A stretch of 21,604 nucleotides of DNA, from contig CADCIU010000049.1 of the NCBI GenBank assembly GCA_902801585.1, forward strand, positions 1 through 21,604. The letters are read 5' to 3'. Under the pieces are notes generated by a model. It was not told where the DNA came from. It ran no database searches and saw only the letters and a list, made by a program, of their open reading frames with translations. A program made the translations under genes and the position numbers. The DNA comes from an uncultured Lachnospiraceae bacterium (GTDB taxonomy: Bacteria > Bacillota_A > Clostridia > Lachnospirales > Lachnospiraceae). Shown here piece by piece: positions 1 to 9,152 of this stretch; within the stretch, counting starts at the first letter, position 1; each line of letters opens with the position of its first letter.

Positions 1-219
1 TTCATGATACGCCCGCGGGGGCAAAGCTTACCCCGTGTCGTTTCCCGCTTTCATAACGCCGGAGCTGCAGGATGCGGGTGTCCTCCAGACGACGGGCAGT
101 AATTAAGCTGCCAGTGCTACTCTATTATTGTTAGCGTTTATTTTTAGTTTTGCCGTTTGACGATCGGCGTCGGATAGCTTCTCCACCTGCATGACCCCTG
201 TCGAAACCTTTACTAACCC
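1..219 (-). ncRNA. ssrA: tmRNA (transfer-messenger RNA), 3' part beyond the window
   Basis: tmRNA rescues stalled ribosomes with SmpB. On the minus strand the 5' end reads GGGTTAGTAAAGGTTTCGAC, the same length and layout as the tRNA-like 5' end of the B. subtilis and E. coli RNAs (acceptor strand followed by a GGUUUCGAC-type D-loop segment). Downstream is an open tag frame that I read as AKLKINANNNRVALAA followed by TAA; the hydrophobic ALAA end is the usual ClpXP/FtsH degradation signal. The resume codon is taken to be the GCA (Ala). GC-rich hairpins follow, as in the pseudoknot region. About 219 nt are present; the T-arm and CCA end lie left of position 1. It sits directly downstream of smpB, a common arrangement. 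The 5' end at 219 is inferred by alignment from memory and could be off by a base. Confidence 0.93.
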
Positions 220-272
220 GGGTTAAATGCAAATGAGATCGGGCCGCAGGCCCTCTCTGTGTTTGTAGGACT

Positions 273-301
273 ATTATAAAAACCCCCGGCAGCAGTGTCA
301 A
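273..301 (-). promoter_or_regulatory. Perfect-consensus sigma-A promoter of ssrA
   Basis: On the minus strand TTGACA (296-301) and TATAAT (273-278) are separated by exactly 17 bp, a full match to the vegetative promoter consensus. Transcription should begin near 265-266, giving a leader of about 45 nt before the mature tmRNA 5' end at 219, presumably removed by RNase P. The leader contains a GGGCC-TGC-GGCCC hairpin (241-253). This lets tmRNA be made strongly and independently of the smpB transcript. Confidence 0.85.
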
Positions 302-350
302 CTGTTTTAAACCACAGGTTTAGTTCATGATCAGGGTTGATCCGAACCGC

Positions 351-824
351 TCAGATCCTGATCTGGCTGTTGCGGAAGTCTCTCTCCGTCTCCCGCTTCA
401 TAGCTTTCTTTTTCAGATCGTCGCGTTTGTCATAGAGCTTTTTGCCGCGTGCAAGGCCGATCTCAACCTTGACCCGCCCGTTTTTGAAATAGACCTGAAG
501 CGGCATAAGGGTATATCCCTTGGCCTGCACCTGCCCCGCCAGCTTCATGATCTCACGCTTGTGCAGAAGAAGTTTCTTTTTTCGAAGGGGCTCCCGGTTG
601 AAAATATTGCCCTTTTCATAGGGGCTGATATTCATACCTTCGACAAAAGCCTCTCCGTTGTCAATGGTGACATAGGCCTCCTTGATGCTGCATTTGCCCT
701 GCCGGATCGATTTTACTTCCGTTCCGAACAGTTCGATGCCGGCTTCGTATTTTTCCTCTATAAAATAATCGTGGTATGCCTTTTTATTGTTGGCTACCGG
801 TTTGATCGCTTCTTTGGCGCTCAT
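351..824 (-). CDS. smpB: SsrA-binding protein SmpB
   Basis: SmpB binds the tRNA-like domain of tmRNA and delivers it to stalled ribosomes. The 157-residue product has the family's normal length. It has the N-terminal [18 protein letters not shown] segment, the conserved [11 protein letters not shown] core, the SPYEKGN region, and the basic tail [14 protein letters not shown] that occupies the empty mRNA channel. Its ATG overlaps the stop codon of rnr (ATGA, 821-824), so the two are translationally coupled. The ssrA promoter follows 50 bp downstream. RNase R is the nuclease that works with SmpB/tmRNA in other bacteria, so the order rnr-smpB-ssrA groups the whole rescue and decay pathway. Identification is secure. 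Confidence 0.98.
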   Translation of the reverse strand: MSAKEAIKPVANNKKAYHDYFIEEKYEAGIELFGTEVKSIRQGKCSIKEAYVTIDNGEAFVEGMNISPYEKGNIFNREPLRKKKLLLHKREIMKLAGQVQAKGYTLMPLQVYFKNGRVKVEIGLARGKKLYDKRDDLKKKAMKRETERDFRNSQIRI

Positions 825-2986
825 TTTCTTCCCTTTCTGCTGCTGTGTCTTTCCCGTGCCGGCATGAAGTCGACCGTCCTTCGAACAGGATCTGCTCCTT
901 CGACCACAACGTCCATTTTCTGTCCCAGCACGTACTTTCTTCCGGTATGTTCCCCTACAAGTATATACTTTTTTTCATCATACGCATAGAAATCATCTGT
1001 CAAATCGCTGATTCGGATCATTCCTTCCACTGTATCCGGAAGTTCCACATAGATGCCCCAGGCCGTTATACCGGAAATGGTCCCGCTGCAGGTCTCCCCG
1101 ACCTTGTTTTTCATGAACTGCGCTTTTTTGAGTTTCATGGTCTCGCGCTCCGCTTCCGCCGCGCGCTGCTCCATTGCGGAACATCTGAGCGCCGCTCCGG
1201 GCAATAAGAGACTGAGTCTGTCAACAGTCTTCTCATCCATCTGTCCGCGCAGCCAGTATTTGAGGCTTCTGTGCATCACCAGATCCGGATATCTGCGGAT
1301 CGGTGACGTGAAGTGACAGTAATACCCCAGCGCCAGACCGAAGTGTCCCTCGCAGGCAGTCGAATACTGTGCCTTCTGCATGCTTCTGAGAACGACTCTC
1401 ATGAGCATTGCCTCTTCCGTGTTCCCTTTGATCCCTGACAGGAGATCTCTGATCTGTGCAGGATGCACGCCGCCCTGATTTACACGGAACCTGTATCCGA
1501 ATCCCCTCACAAGCTGTGACAGTTCTCTCATTTTGTCGGATGACGGCACGCCGTGGACCCGGTAAATTGTCGGGATCTCCAGATATGCGCAGTGCCTGGC
1601 AACTGTTTCATTGGCGAGCAGCATAAAATCTTCTATGAGATCTGTCGCTTCCGTTCTTTCTCTTGCGACGATCTCGACCGGTCTGCCTTTCTCATCCAGG
1701 ATGATCTTGGCTTCAGGGAGATCGAAATCAATGCTGCCCCGCTCCTCCCTCTTCTTTTTCAGAATCGCGGCGAGCTTTCTCATCTTTCGGAGCATACCTG
1801 CCAGTTTCCGCGTCCTGCCCTTGATCCCTCGATAGCCCTGCCATCCGAGTGATTCCGCGATCTCACTGTCATCTCCATGATCAAACAGGCGCATCACGCC
1901 GTTGTAGGACAGCCTGGCATCCACATGGATCACGGATTCCGTGATCTCGTAGTCCTCCACCTCTCCGCTGTCATTGACCGACATCATACAGCTCATCGCC
2001 AGCCTGTCCTCACCGGCGTTAAGTGAACAGATCCCGTTGGAGAGCTTTCTCGGCAGCATGGGAATGACGCGGTCCGCGAGATATACACTGGTCCCGCGCT
2101 TAAGCGCCTCCTCATCAAGCGCGGATCCCTCCGTCACGTATTCGGCGACATCCGCAATGTGTACGCCGAGTTTCCAGATCTTTCCTTCTCTTATAAGAGA
2201 AATGGCATCGTCGATATCTTTGGTATCTTCACCGTCGATGGTCACCGTGGGCAGATTCCTGTAATCTTTTCTGTTTTGACCGGTGAGCAGCGCCGGCTGC
2301 ACATCTATAGAATCGGGGAGTATTTCCGCCTCCCTGAGGACCTCCTCCGGAAATTCGGTCGGGATCTCATATCCCTTGACAATTGACAGAATGTCCACGC
2401 CGGGATCCGTGATATGTCCCAGGATCTCCGTTATGGTGCCGACAGGATTCTCGCCGCTCACACTGTATCTTGTGATATCAGCTGTAACTTTATGACCCTC
2501 CAGCGCTTCGTTCCTTTGATCGGACGGGATGTCCACCTCAAACGGGATCTTGGGATGGTCCGGTACCACGACGCCTGCAATGCTGAGTGTCACAGTCCTG
2601 CCGGCCCCGGATCTTCTTCCTTTTCCTGTCCGTGTGACCTCGCTGTATTTCTTCTGCACCGGTTTGCGGAAAGCGTGAAAGGTTCCCACTATACGTTTAA
2701 GACCTCTCTCGACGATCCCGATCACTTCGCCTTCAGCCCGTCGTCCGCGACTGTTCGCGCCGGACTCGTCTGCGCTTCCCCTGATGATCCGCACCTCCAC
2801 AGTGTCACCGTAAACAGCGCCGCCGTCGCATCCCTGCGGAATGAACAGGTCGCGCTCGAATCCCTCCACTTTAACAAATCCGAATCCCTTCGCATTGCTG
2901 TCGAATGTTCCTGTATATATCTGTTCTTTTTTCTGTTCTTTTTTCTGTTCTCTGTTTAGTTCTTTTTTCTGTTCTCTGATTCTCAT
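821..2986 (-). CDS. rnr: Ribonuclease R (3'-5' exoribonuclease)
   Basis: Processive 3'-5' exoribonuclease of the RNB family that degrades structured RNA and takes part in tmRNA-linked mRNA decay. The 721 residues contain an N-terminal cold-shock/OB domain (about 24-90, [10 protein letters not shown]...DLFIPQ), a second CSD (about 135-195), the RNB catalytic domain with the acidic metal-binding signature [12 protein letters not shown] (251-262), the [15 protein letters not shown] motif late in the domain, and a C-terminal S1 domain (about 632-712). The start ATG at 2986 has AAGGA upstream. The first 22 residues are an unusual Gln/Lys/Glu tract (EQKK units) encoded by a 12-bp tandem repeat. The gene follows a terminator behind secG, so it probably has its own promoter, which I could not place. 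It overlaps smpB by 4 bp. Confidence 0.97.
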   Translation of the reverse strand: MRIREQKKELNREQKKEQKKEQIYTGTFDSNAKGFGFVKVEGFERDLFIPQGCDGGAVYGDTVEVRIIRGSADESGANSRGRRAEGEVIGIVERGLKRIVGTFHAFRKPVQKKYSEVTRTGKGRRSGAGRTVTLSIAGVVVPDHPKIPFEVDIPSDQRNEALEGHKVTADITRYSVSGENPVGTITEILGHITDPGVDILSIVKGYEIPTEFPEEVLREAEILPDSIDVQPALLTGQNRKDYRNLPTVTIDGEDTKDIDDAISLIREGKIWKLGVHIADVAEYVTEGSALDEEALKRGTSVYLADRVIPMLPRKLSNGICSLNAGEDRLAMSCMMSVNDSGEVEDYEITESVIHVDARLSYNGVMRLFDHGDDSEIAESLGWQGYRGIKGRTRKLAGMLRKMRKLAAILKKKREERGSIDFDLPEAKIILDEKGRPVEIVARERTEATDLIEDFMLLANETVARHCAYLEIPTIYRVHGVPSSDKMRELSQLVRGFGYRFRVNQGGVHPAQIRDLLSGIKGNTEEAMLMRVVLRSMQKAQYSTACEGHFGLALGYYCHFTSPIRRYPDLVMHRSLKYWLRGQMDEKTVDRLSLLLPGAALRCSAMEQRAAEAERETMKLKKAQFMKNKVGETCSGTISGITAWGIYVELPDTVEGMIRISDLTDDFYAYDEKKYILVGEHTGRKYVLGQKMDVVVEGADPVRRTVDFMPARERHSSRKGRK
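2921..2980 (-). repeat. 12-bp tandem repeat in the 5' end of rnr
   Basis: On the plus strand CTGTTCTTTTTT is repeated at 2921-2932 and 2933-2944. Interrupted copies follow at 2945-2968 (CTGTTCTCTGTT then AGTTCTTTTTT) and from 2969. Each unit encodes Glu-Gln-Lys-Lys in frame, so gain or loss of units would lengthen or shorten the N-terminal basic tail without breaking the frame. Confidence 0.85.
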
Positions 2987-3052
2987 AGTATCCTTACTTG
3001 ATAAAACGGCAGCTGCAAACGAGAACGAAAGGCACCTTTTTTAGCTAAGCAC

Positions 3053-3108
3053 AAAAAAAGGGTGTGACTTCCGTGTGCAGATCTCTCTGCATCCGCTTTC
3101 ACACCCTT
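3053..3108 (-). terminator. Intrinsic terminator after secG
   Basis: A 10-bp stem (AAGGGTGTGA at 3058-3067 with TCACACCCTT at 3099-3108) carries a nested hairpin TGCAGA-TCTC-TCTGCA (3076-3091). On the minus strand it is followed by a run of seven T (3053-3059). It lies between secG and rnr, so it should end the secG transcript or attenuate read-through into rnr. Confidence 0.88.
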
Positions 3109-3154
3109 CGTAATCATTCGTATGAGTCCTGATTTATTGCAGCCTGCTGCTGTA

Positions 3155-3394
3155 TCAGATCAGCTGCATATTCAGAAGTATTGCCAGGACAAAGAACGCG
3201 ATCACAAGACCGGTCGTAAACTTCACGAGGAACCCTTCCATTGAGCGGCCCTTGTTCTTGCCCCAGTAAGTCTCGGCTGCACCGCTGATCGCTCCGAGTC
3301 CCTGCGATCTGCCCTCCTGCATAAGAATGATGGTCGTCATCACAATACTCACCACAATGATTGCGATCGTTAAGATCCAGCGAAAAACACTCAT
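3155..3394 (-). CDS. secG: Preprotein translocase subunit SecG
   Basis: SecG is the small auxiliary membrane subunit of the SecYEG protein-export channel. The 79-residue product starting at MSVFRWIL has the typical SecG plan: a first transmembrane helix (ILTIAIIVVSIVMTTIILMQ), the conserved cytoplasmic loop (QEGRSQGLGAISGAAETYWGKNKGRSMEG), and a second helix (TTGLVIAFFVLAILLNMQ). I choose the ATG at 3394 over an upstream in-frame start at 3448 because AAGGTGG precedes it at good spacing and the extra 18 residues do not belong to the family. A strong terminator follows at 3053-3108. Gene order secG-rnr-smpB is widespread in Firmicutes. Confidence 0.95.
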   Translation of the reverse strand: MSVFRWILTIAIIVVSIVMTTIILMQEGRSQGLGAISGAAETYWGKNKGRSMEGFLVKFTTGLVIAFFVLAILLNMQLI

Positions 3395-3494
3395 TTCAAT
3401 ACCACCTTCATAAAACGTCATTCTTTCTGCGGACACACTGTCTGCCATGTGTCAAACATTGTTACTTTAACATGTTCTTTTTAAAAAATCAAGT

Positions 3495-5039
3495 TTAATC
3501 CTCAAAACACGCGTCAAAAATCTGGCCTGCAACAGGTACCGCATAGCTTGAACCCATGCCCTTGCCTTCGATCAGTACGGTCACGCAGATCTCCGGATCT
3601 TCATAAGGGGCAAAACCGGTAAACCACGCATGGGAGCTCTTGTTATTGTCGAACTCCGCGCTTCCCGTCTTTCCGCATGCATTGTAATCTCTCCCGCTGA
3701 GCTTGATCGCTGTGCCTTCTGTGACGACCGAGCGCATAAATCCTGATATCTCGTCCGCCACTTCCTGTGACATGAGCGCGCCGCAATCCTGCGGTCCGTA
3801 TACTTTGAGCACCCTGCCCTTGGCATCATGAAGCTCATCGACCAGATGCGGTTTCATGAGCACGCCTTTGTTGGCCACAGCCGAGGTGATCATGTTCAGG
3901 TGCAGGGGCGTCATGGCCGTCGTCCCCTGTCCGATGGACATCTGCATGATCCCTTCCGTGGACAGCGTCGACGGCATATTGATCGAGCTGCGCACGTACG
4001 GCAGGTCATAGGGGAGCTTCTGATTGAATTTCAGCGTCTTCAGTGTCTCTTCCATCTCATCTTCGTTGATCTCGTTGACGCCGATATTGGCGAAAGAGGC
4101 ATTGCAGGAATGCGCAAAGGACTCTTCGAGACCGATCTCTCCGTGTACCTCGTAGTCGTAGCAGTGGATGGATTCCCCTCCCTCTTCAAAAACGCCCGTA
4201 CACTCATATCTGTAGTCCGTGAGCGTGGAGGGATTCTCTCTCAAAAGGTCAATGCAGTCAATGATCTTAAATGTGGATCCCGGGGGATAGAGCCCCTGCG
4301 TCACGCGGTTCAAAAGCGTGCCCGTCTCCGTGTCGCTGATCAGCCGGTCCCACAGTTCCTCGATCTCGTTCGGATCGAAGTCCGGTTTGGACACCATGGC
4401 CAATATCCTGCCGGTCTTCACTTCCGTCACGATCACGGCGCCCTCGTAATCTCCCATTGCGTCGTATGCCGCCTGCTGAAGATCAGGGTCCAGCGTCGTG
4501 ATCACATTGTTGCCCGGATAGAGCCTCTCGTCCGCATCTTCCCTGCCGTCATAGCGGACTTTGTCCGACAGCGGCAGATTCGAATGCAGAAGATCATACT
4601 TATAATACTCCTCCAGACCGCTTCCTCCCATCTCGGAGTAACCCACGACATGCGCGTAGACGTTCCCGAAGGGATATCTTCTGATCTGAATGACATTGCC
4701 GTCTTCATCCAGGCTTGCTTCCGTTGAGGCGAGCAGCGTCTCCGAGTCCGAGGCATAGATGCTTCCCCGGCGGTTCCTCGTCTCCAGCAGTTCGTCACGC
4801 TTGTTGTAGTCATTATTGAACAGTTTCACCCTGTCTTCGAGCGCGGAACTGGTGAAATAAAAGCACATCCATCCAAACAATCCGGCAAAAAGCAGGGCAA
4901 AAAAGAGAATATGGGATCTGGCTGATCTTATGGCCTTCTCTGCGCTCACCATTTCGCCTGTGTCAAAGATGCCCGGCCTCTCATAGCGGGCGGCGGCATC
5001 GACCTGCTCGCCTTTTGACTTTTTACGTTTACCAAACAT
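3495..5039 (-). CDS. Class B penicillin-binding protein (peptidoglycan D,D-transpeptidase)
   Basis: Membrane-anchored transpeptidase that cross-links peptidoglycan in partnership with a SEDS glycosyltransferase, here the gene just upstream. The 514-residue protein has a short basic cytoplasmic N-terminus, one transmembrane helix (about 44-64), a dimerisation/pedestal region (about 85-190) and a penicillin-binding domain. The domain carries all three active-site motifs: STFK (Ser255, Lys258), SCN (about 311-313) and KTG (about 457-459, GKTGSAE). It resembles the PbpA/FtsI group. I start at ATG 5039, which sits 8 bp after AGAGG; an in-frame TTG two codons upstream (5045) is too close to that site. 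The RodA/FtsW gene ends about 34 bp upstream. Whether it serves elongation, division or sporulation cannot be told from sequence. Confidence 0.93.
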   Translation of the reverse strand: MFGKRKKSKGEQVDAAARYERPGIFDTGEMVSAEKAIRSARSHILFFALLFAGLFGWMCFYFTSSALEDRVKLFNNDYNKRDELLETRNRRGSIYASDSETLLASTEASLDEDGNVIQIRRYPFGNVYAHVVGYSEMGGSGLEEYYKYDLLHSNLPLSDKVRYDGREDADERLYPGNNVITTLDPDLQQAAYDAMGDYEGAVIVTEVKTGRILAMVSKPDFDPNEIEELWDRLISDTETGTLLNRVTQGLYPPGSTFKIIDCIDLLRENPSTLTDYRYECTGVFEEGGESIHCYDYEVHGEIGLEESFAHSCNASFANIGVNEINEDEMEETLKTLKFNQKLPYDLPYVRSSINMPSTLSTEGIMQMSIGQGTTAMTPLHLNMITSAVANKGVLMKPHLVDELHDAKGRVLKVYGPQDCGALMSQEVADEISGFMRSVVTEGTAIKLSGRDYNACGKTGSAEFDNNKSSHAWFTGFAPYEDPEICVTVLIEGKGMGSSYAVPVAGQIFDACFED

Positions 5040-5073
5040 ATTCAAATCCTCTTACTCTCAGCCCGATCGTCCC

Positions 5074-6585
5074 TCAGACATCGAATCGGTCCACGTTCTC
5101 ATAGTCCGCGTTCGGATCATAGATCGGGACGCCCTTGAAATCTTTGTAAAAATCCTGTTCCTCCTGAGTTGTGCCGCTATAGAGCCCATTATCTTTTTCC
5201 CCGACCCTCTCTTTCATTTCAGAAGAGGACACCGGGGCGGCTCTGTAAAATGCCCGCTCCTGCTCATAACGGATCCTGAAGCGCTCAAGACGCTCCTCCT
5301 GCAGCATGAATATGGCGCTCACAATGCCGAACATAATAAAAGTGGTCAGGATCGAGCTGCCTCCATAACTTACGAGCGGCAGCGTCACTCCCGTCAGCGG
5401 GATGAATTTCACCTCGCCGCCGATCGTCAGGAACGTCTGGAAAATATAGGCTATTGCCGTCCCGAATGTATAGAGCTGATAGAACTTATTGGAATAACTG
5501 TGTGCCAGAAGCAGAAAATCCACAAAAATATTGAGACACAGCAGTACAAGGCAGATCCCGAAAATAATGCCCATCTCTTCGACGATCGCCGCATAGATAA
5601 AGTCCGATTCCACAAAGGGGATGCTTGACGGCATTCCCTGCATCAGCCCCGCGCCGAATAGGCCGCCGAAACTGAGGGCAAACAGAGCCTGAGTGATCTG
5701 GTAGCCGTTTGCGTCAATAGATGACCACGGGTCAAGAAAGACCTGTACCCTGACCCTGATATGGGCGAACAGGAAATAACAGATCACAGCGCCCGCTATG
5801 CCTAATAAAATCCCGCCGATCAGATACTTCCATTTCCCGGTTGCCAGAAACAAAAGGGAAATATAGACGAAATAGAAGATCAGCGCACTTCCCAGATCCC
5901 TCGACAGCATCAAAACGCCCACATGGACAATCGCTGCGCCGGTCAGCAATGCGATATGCCTTCTCGTATTCTGCTCGCAGAGGGCACTCGCCATAAAAAG
6001 GATAAACAGTATTTTGACAAATTCACTGGGCTGAAAGGTCAGTCCCGCGATCGACCAGCTCAGTTTCGATCCGTTAGTGAACGATCCCATGAGAAGCACT
6101 GTGGACAGCGCCGCAATACCTGCAATTCCGTAGATATATGTTCCTTTCCTGATCAGATCCAGCTTGTTGCGGACAAGAGGGAACAGAAGGACGAAACCGA
6201 TCCCGGCCAGCGCGATCAGCAGCTGCTTCTGCGCCTTCACATGATTGATCCTGGAGATCATGACAATGCCGATACAGAAAAGCATCAGAATATTGTTGAG
6301 CATCAACATATTCGCACTCTTATACAGAATGCGGTACAGCACTGCCGTCCACAGTACGATAATGGTCAGAAGAACACCGAAGATCACAAGATCTTCCTCC
6401 TGCGCCATGATCGCCATTGTCAGAAAAGAATTGATCGTGAACACAGCCATGCACAGCCTCTGCATGACTTCACAGGTCCTTCTCATCTCTTTTCCGGCAG
6501 GCAGCGCCAAATATGCGAGCAGAGTGTAGAGCACCATGGATGCCGAGATCAAATATTTGCTGTATGAAACAGCATACGCCTGCAT
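5074..6585 (-). CDS. SEDS-family peptidoglycan glycosyltransferase (RodA/FtsW/SpoVE type)
   Basis: Polytopic membrane enzyme that polymerises lipid II into glycan strands, paired with the downstream class B PBP. The 503 residues contain about ten hydrophobic helices and the family signatures: SWSIAGLTFQPSEFVKILFI, a large extracellular loop ending in PFVESDFIYAAIVEEMGIIFG with the Asp expected for catalysis, and the closing motif GVTLPLVSYGGSSIL. The cytoplasmic C-terminal extension of about 80 residues (after MLQEERLERF) is charged and probably disordered. GAAAGG precedes the ATG at 6585. It lies 32 bp after the U32-family gene. I cannot separate RodA, FtsW and SpoVE subfamilies by eye, so no symbol is given. 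Confidence 0.93.
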   Translation of the reverse strand: MQAYAVSYSKYLISASMVLYTLLAYLALPAGKEMRRTCEVMQRLCMAVFTINSFLTMAIMAQEEDLVIFGVLLTIIVLWTAVLYRILYKSANMLMLNNILMLFCIGIVMISRINHVKAQKQLLIALAGIGFVLLFPLVRNKLDLIRKGTYIYGIAGIAALSTVLLMGSFTNGSKLSWSIAGLTFQPSEFVKILFILFMASALCEQNTRRHIALLTGAAIVHVGVLMLSRDLGSALIFYFVYISLLFLATGKWKYLIGGILLGIAGAVICYFLFAHIRVRVQVFLDPWSSIDANGYQITQALFALSFGGLFGAGLMQGMPSSIPFVESDFIYAAIVEEMGIIFGICLVLLCLNIFVDFLLLAHSYSNKFYQLYTFGTAIAYIFQTFLTIGGEVKFIPLTGVTLPLVSYGGSSILTTFIMFGIVSAIFMLQEERLERFRIRYEQERAFYRAAPVSSSEMKERVGEKDNGLYSGTTQEEQDFYKDFKGVPIYDPNADYENVDRFDV

Positions 6586-6617
6586 ACCATCACCAACCTT
6601 TCATTGGTCTGTCCGGG

Positions 6618-8984
6618 TCAGATCGCACTCTTCCTGAAATGACCCGTCGTAAAATCCTTAAATATACGCTTTGCGTCTCTCTCGCCGGATCCCGACGCGT
6701 AAAAGCGGAGGATCTCCTGTGTCCTGTCTCCGCTCTCCGTCGTAAATGACAAGACCCAGCCGCCGGCACTCATGAGCACCGGATCCTCGCGGCAGACAAA
6801 ACTGTGGAGCGAGAGCGGAAGGCTGTTGTAGATCACATTGGAGCAGTGGCTGCACACGCAGCGCACCGGAAAACGCATTCCCTTCCTGTCTTCGACGAAA
6901 TACATCTCCTCTTCTCTGCGGCTGCAGCGGCCCGCCGTTTTCTTCACGCAGCCGGCAGTGATCATCATCGGGACCCTGCCGTAGACTGTTACCAGCTGTC
7001 TCCTAAAAGCTCCTTCCATGAGGGGAAGCATGTCTTTGGCCGAGAGTTCCCATCCCGTCGAGATCATATCGCAGCGGTCAAGGAGCAGGTCCCTCGCCTC
7101 GCGGTTCCACTGATAGAGAGATCCGTCCGCGATAATCGCACCATTGTACTTCTCTTTTTCCAAAATATCAAGTTCTTCAAGGGTTCTTACCATAACCCCC
7201 TGAAAAACACGTTCTAAACCGTCCCGGTCCCGCATGCCGCCGATCCGGCTCCTGATGCGGTCAAGACTGCTTCTGCGATATGCGTGAGGCAGTGCGAGCA
7301 GGATCTGTGCATCATCCGGGATCCCGCCGGCATTTTTCTCCAAAAACGCCATATTGTCAGGCGTCTCTTCCGCAATGATATGACTGACTCCGCACCGGAG
7401 CGCCGCGCGCAGCTGTTCGGATGTCATGACCTGTGCCCAGATTTCCGGCCTTTGAGCGGAGATACCCTCTTGTAACTCCTCGCGATCTTTCGCTGTGTGA
7501 CCATTCCTTCCGGCATGTCCGCTTTCTGCGTTATTGCGGTCATATGCGGGATCGCCGTTGTTTTCCGGCCCGGCTGCTTCACTCTGCTTTCCGGTGCTCT
7601 GCAGGATCTTCTCCTCAATGAGGCTCAGCGCATCTCTGCGCAGCGCATTGAGAGAAGCCACAGGGAGAAAAACCTCACCCTTCGCATCCACTTCCAGGTT
7701 GTCAAATTCGAAGACAGAATCTCCTGTCTTTCGCAGCCGTTTTTCGATCTCTTCTCCGGAGAGCGGTCTTTTCTGGGCGCGCTGTACGGTCTCCCCGCAT
7801 ACTGATGCGGTGATCACCGTGCCTGCGTCCCCGCTCTTACCTGCATTTTCACCGCAGCCCCTCTGCGCAGGGCGCTCTGCGGACACCGTTAAGCAGGCAC
7901 GCTCACCCGGAATCAGTACCGCCCTGCCGTCAATTCTCTTTTTGCGCGTTTCGACCAGATATTGCTTCTCGATCTCTTCAAGAAGCGCGTCATCCGTCCC
8001 CGCGTAGCCGGGCTTGCCGATGGTTAACAGTTCCCGCCCGTTTCTTTTATAATAATACCCTGTGCTGAGATCGGATCTCAGATAGAGAGATCTCAGGCGG
8101 CGCATATCCTGCGCGGAGACTTTCCACGGTCTCTTTCTTCCCTCAGCGTCCCAAACGGCAAAATGGTCTATATATTTTCTGTAAAGTGCCGTGACTCCCG
8201 CCGCATAATGGGGGCTCTTCATTCTCCCCTCTATTTTGAATGAGTCGATCCCGGCATCAATGAGATCCGGCAGGATCTCCAGGACACACAGGTCGCGCAT
8301 GGAGAGCGGATATTCCTCCCCTTTAACAGAGGTGAGCTTCACGTGCTGTCCCTCCGGGTCCAGGATCTTGTAAGGAAGTCTGCAGGTGCCTGCACACCTC
8401 CCCCGGTTGCCGCTTCTGCCGCCCAGAAAACTGGACATCAGGCATCGCCCCGAATAGGAGTAGCACATTGCGCCGTGGATAAAACACTCCACGTCCACAG
8501 GTTCCTCCCTCTTGATCGCGCGGATTTCATCAAGGGACAATTCTCTCGCGGGAACGACCCGGACTACACCGAGCTCTTTGAGAAAGCGGACCGACTCCGG
8601 CCCTGAGACCGACATCTGCGTGGACGCGTGAATATCCAGTCCCGGACATTCGGTCCTGAGCGCACGGATCAGGCCCAGGTCCTGAACGATCGCCCCGTCG
8701 AGACCTTCTGCCGTCAGCGCCTTGGCAAAATCCAGCGTCTCTTCAAATTCACTCTCCTTCGTGAGCACATTAAGCGTCAGATAGACCTTGCAGCCGAATA
8801 TATGTGCTTCCCGGATCGATCTGACGATATCCTCGAAGGTAAAATTCTCCGCATAGGCCCTGGCGCCGAACTTCTCGCCGCCCAGATAGACCGCATCCGC
8901 ACCGGCTTTCAGTGCCCCGAGAAAGGCTTTTCTGCTCCCCGCGGGAGCCAGTAGCTCAGGAAGTTTCGTCCTGCTGCTCTTCAT
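6618..8984 (-). CDS. U32-family protein (RlhA/TrhP-type, DUF3656-containing)
   Basis: Member of the 'peptidase U32' family. Characterised relatives (E. coli RlhA, TrhP) are prephenate-dependent RNA hydroxylases, not proteases, so RNA modification is the likelier role. The 788-residue protein opens with LPELLAPAGSRKAFLGALKAGADAVYLGG, the family barrel start, and has the exact U32 signature ECFIHGAMCYSYSGRCLMS. The cysteines form C-x6-C-x15-C-x3-C, fitting a 4Fe-4S site. A middle DUF3656-like region follows, then a hydrophilic, probably disordered insert (about 465-515). The C-terminal domain has a second cysteine group (RCVCSHCSNVIYNSLPLSL). Length matches the long RlhA-like subgroup. AAGGAG lies 5 bp before the ATG at 8984. 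It is first in a run with the RodA and PBP genes, behind a terminator. Confidence 0.9.
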   Translation of the reverse strand: MKSSRTKLPELLAPAGSRKAFLGALKAGADAVYLGGEKFGARAYAENFTFEDIVRSIREAHIFGCKVYLTLNVLTKESEFEETLDFAKALTAEGLDGAIVQDLGLIRALRTECPGLDIHASTQMSVSGPESVRFLKELGVVRVVPARELSLDEIRAIKREEPVDVECFIHGAMCYSYSGRCLMSSFLGGRSGNRGRCAGTCRLPYKILDPEGQHVKLTSVKGEEYPLSMRDLCVLEILPDLIDAGIDSFKIEGRMKSPHYAAGVTALYRKYIDHFAVWDAEGRKRPWKVSAQDMRRLRSLYLRSDLSTGYYYKRNGRELLTIGKPGYAGTDDALLEEIEKQYLVETRKKRIDGRAVLIPGERACLTVSAERPAQRGCGENAGKSGDAGTVITASVCGETVQRAQKRPLSGEEIEKRLRKTGDSVFEFDNLEVDAKGEVFLPVASLNALRRDALSLIEEKILQSTGKQSEAAGPENNGDPAYDRNNAESGHAGRNGHTAKDREELQEGISAQRPEIWAQVMTSEQLRAALRCGVSHIIAEETPDNMAFLEKNAGGIPDDAQILLALPHAYRRSSLDRIRSRIGGMRDRDGLERVFQGVMVRTLEELDILEKEKYNGAIIADGSLYQWNREARDLLLDRCDMISTGWELSAKDMLPLMEGAFRRQLVTVYGRVPMMITAGCVKKTAGRCSRREEEMYFVEDRKGMRFPVRCVCSHCSNVIYNSLPLSLHSFVCREDPVLMSAGGWVLSFTTESGDRTQEILRFYASGSGERDAKRIFKDFTTGHFRKSAI

Positions 8985-9030
8985 GTTATCTCCTTGTCTG
9001 TCTAGTTTCTGTTCTGGTCTTCACTGTAAG

Positions 9031-9066
9031 CAAAAAGCAGGCGCCGGCTGCCGGTGTCGCCTGCTT
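9031..9066 (-). terminator. Intrinsic terminator after zapA
   Basis: Stem AAGCAGGCG (9035-9043) pairs with CGCCTGCTT (9058-9066) around an inner CCGG/CCGG stem. On the minus strand the hairpin runs into TTTTT (9032-9036). It closes the ruvA-ruvB-zapA transcript before the U32 gene. Confidence 0.85.
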
Positions 9067-9091
9067 CTTAGGTAAGCGGGAACGCCGATCA

Positions 9092-9122
9092 CATGAAATA
9101 TGCATGAAATATACATGAAATA
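9092..9122. repeat. Three CATGAAATA direct repeats, 11-bp period
   Basis: CATGAAATA occurs at 9092-9100, 9103-9111 and 9114-9122, once per DNA helical turn, in the 3' untranslated region between zapA and its terminator. No function is evident; the period would suit a protein-binding site, but it sits downstream of zapA rather than at a promoter. Confidence 0.6.
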
Positions 9123-9152
9123 GACGCAGATCCCGACTGTCACATTACAGCA

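Noticed and set aside
3395..3448. An 18-residue N-terminal extension of SecG
   Set aside because: No ribosome binding site fits the upstream start, while AAGGTGG precedes the ATG at 3394 and the shorter product matches the family length.
3828..4727. A 299-codon plus-strand frame opposite the PBP gene
   Set aside because: His/Arg-rich antisense translation; the minus strand has all three PBP active-site motifs.
6618..8984. Collagenase/protease role for the U32 protein
   Set aside because: Despite the family name, the cysteine pattern and relatives RlhA and TrhP point to an Fe-S RNA-modifying enzyme; protease activity is not supported by any visible catalytic motif.
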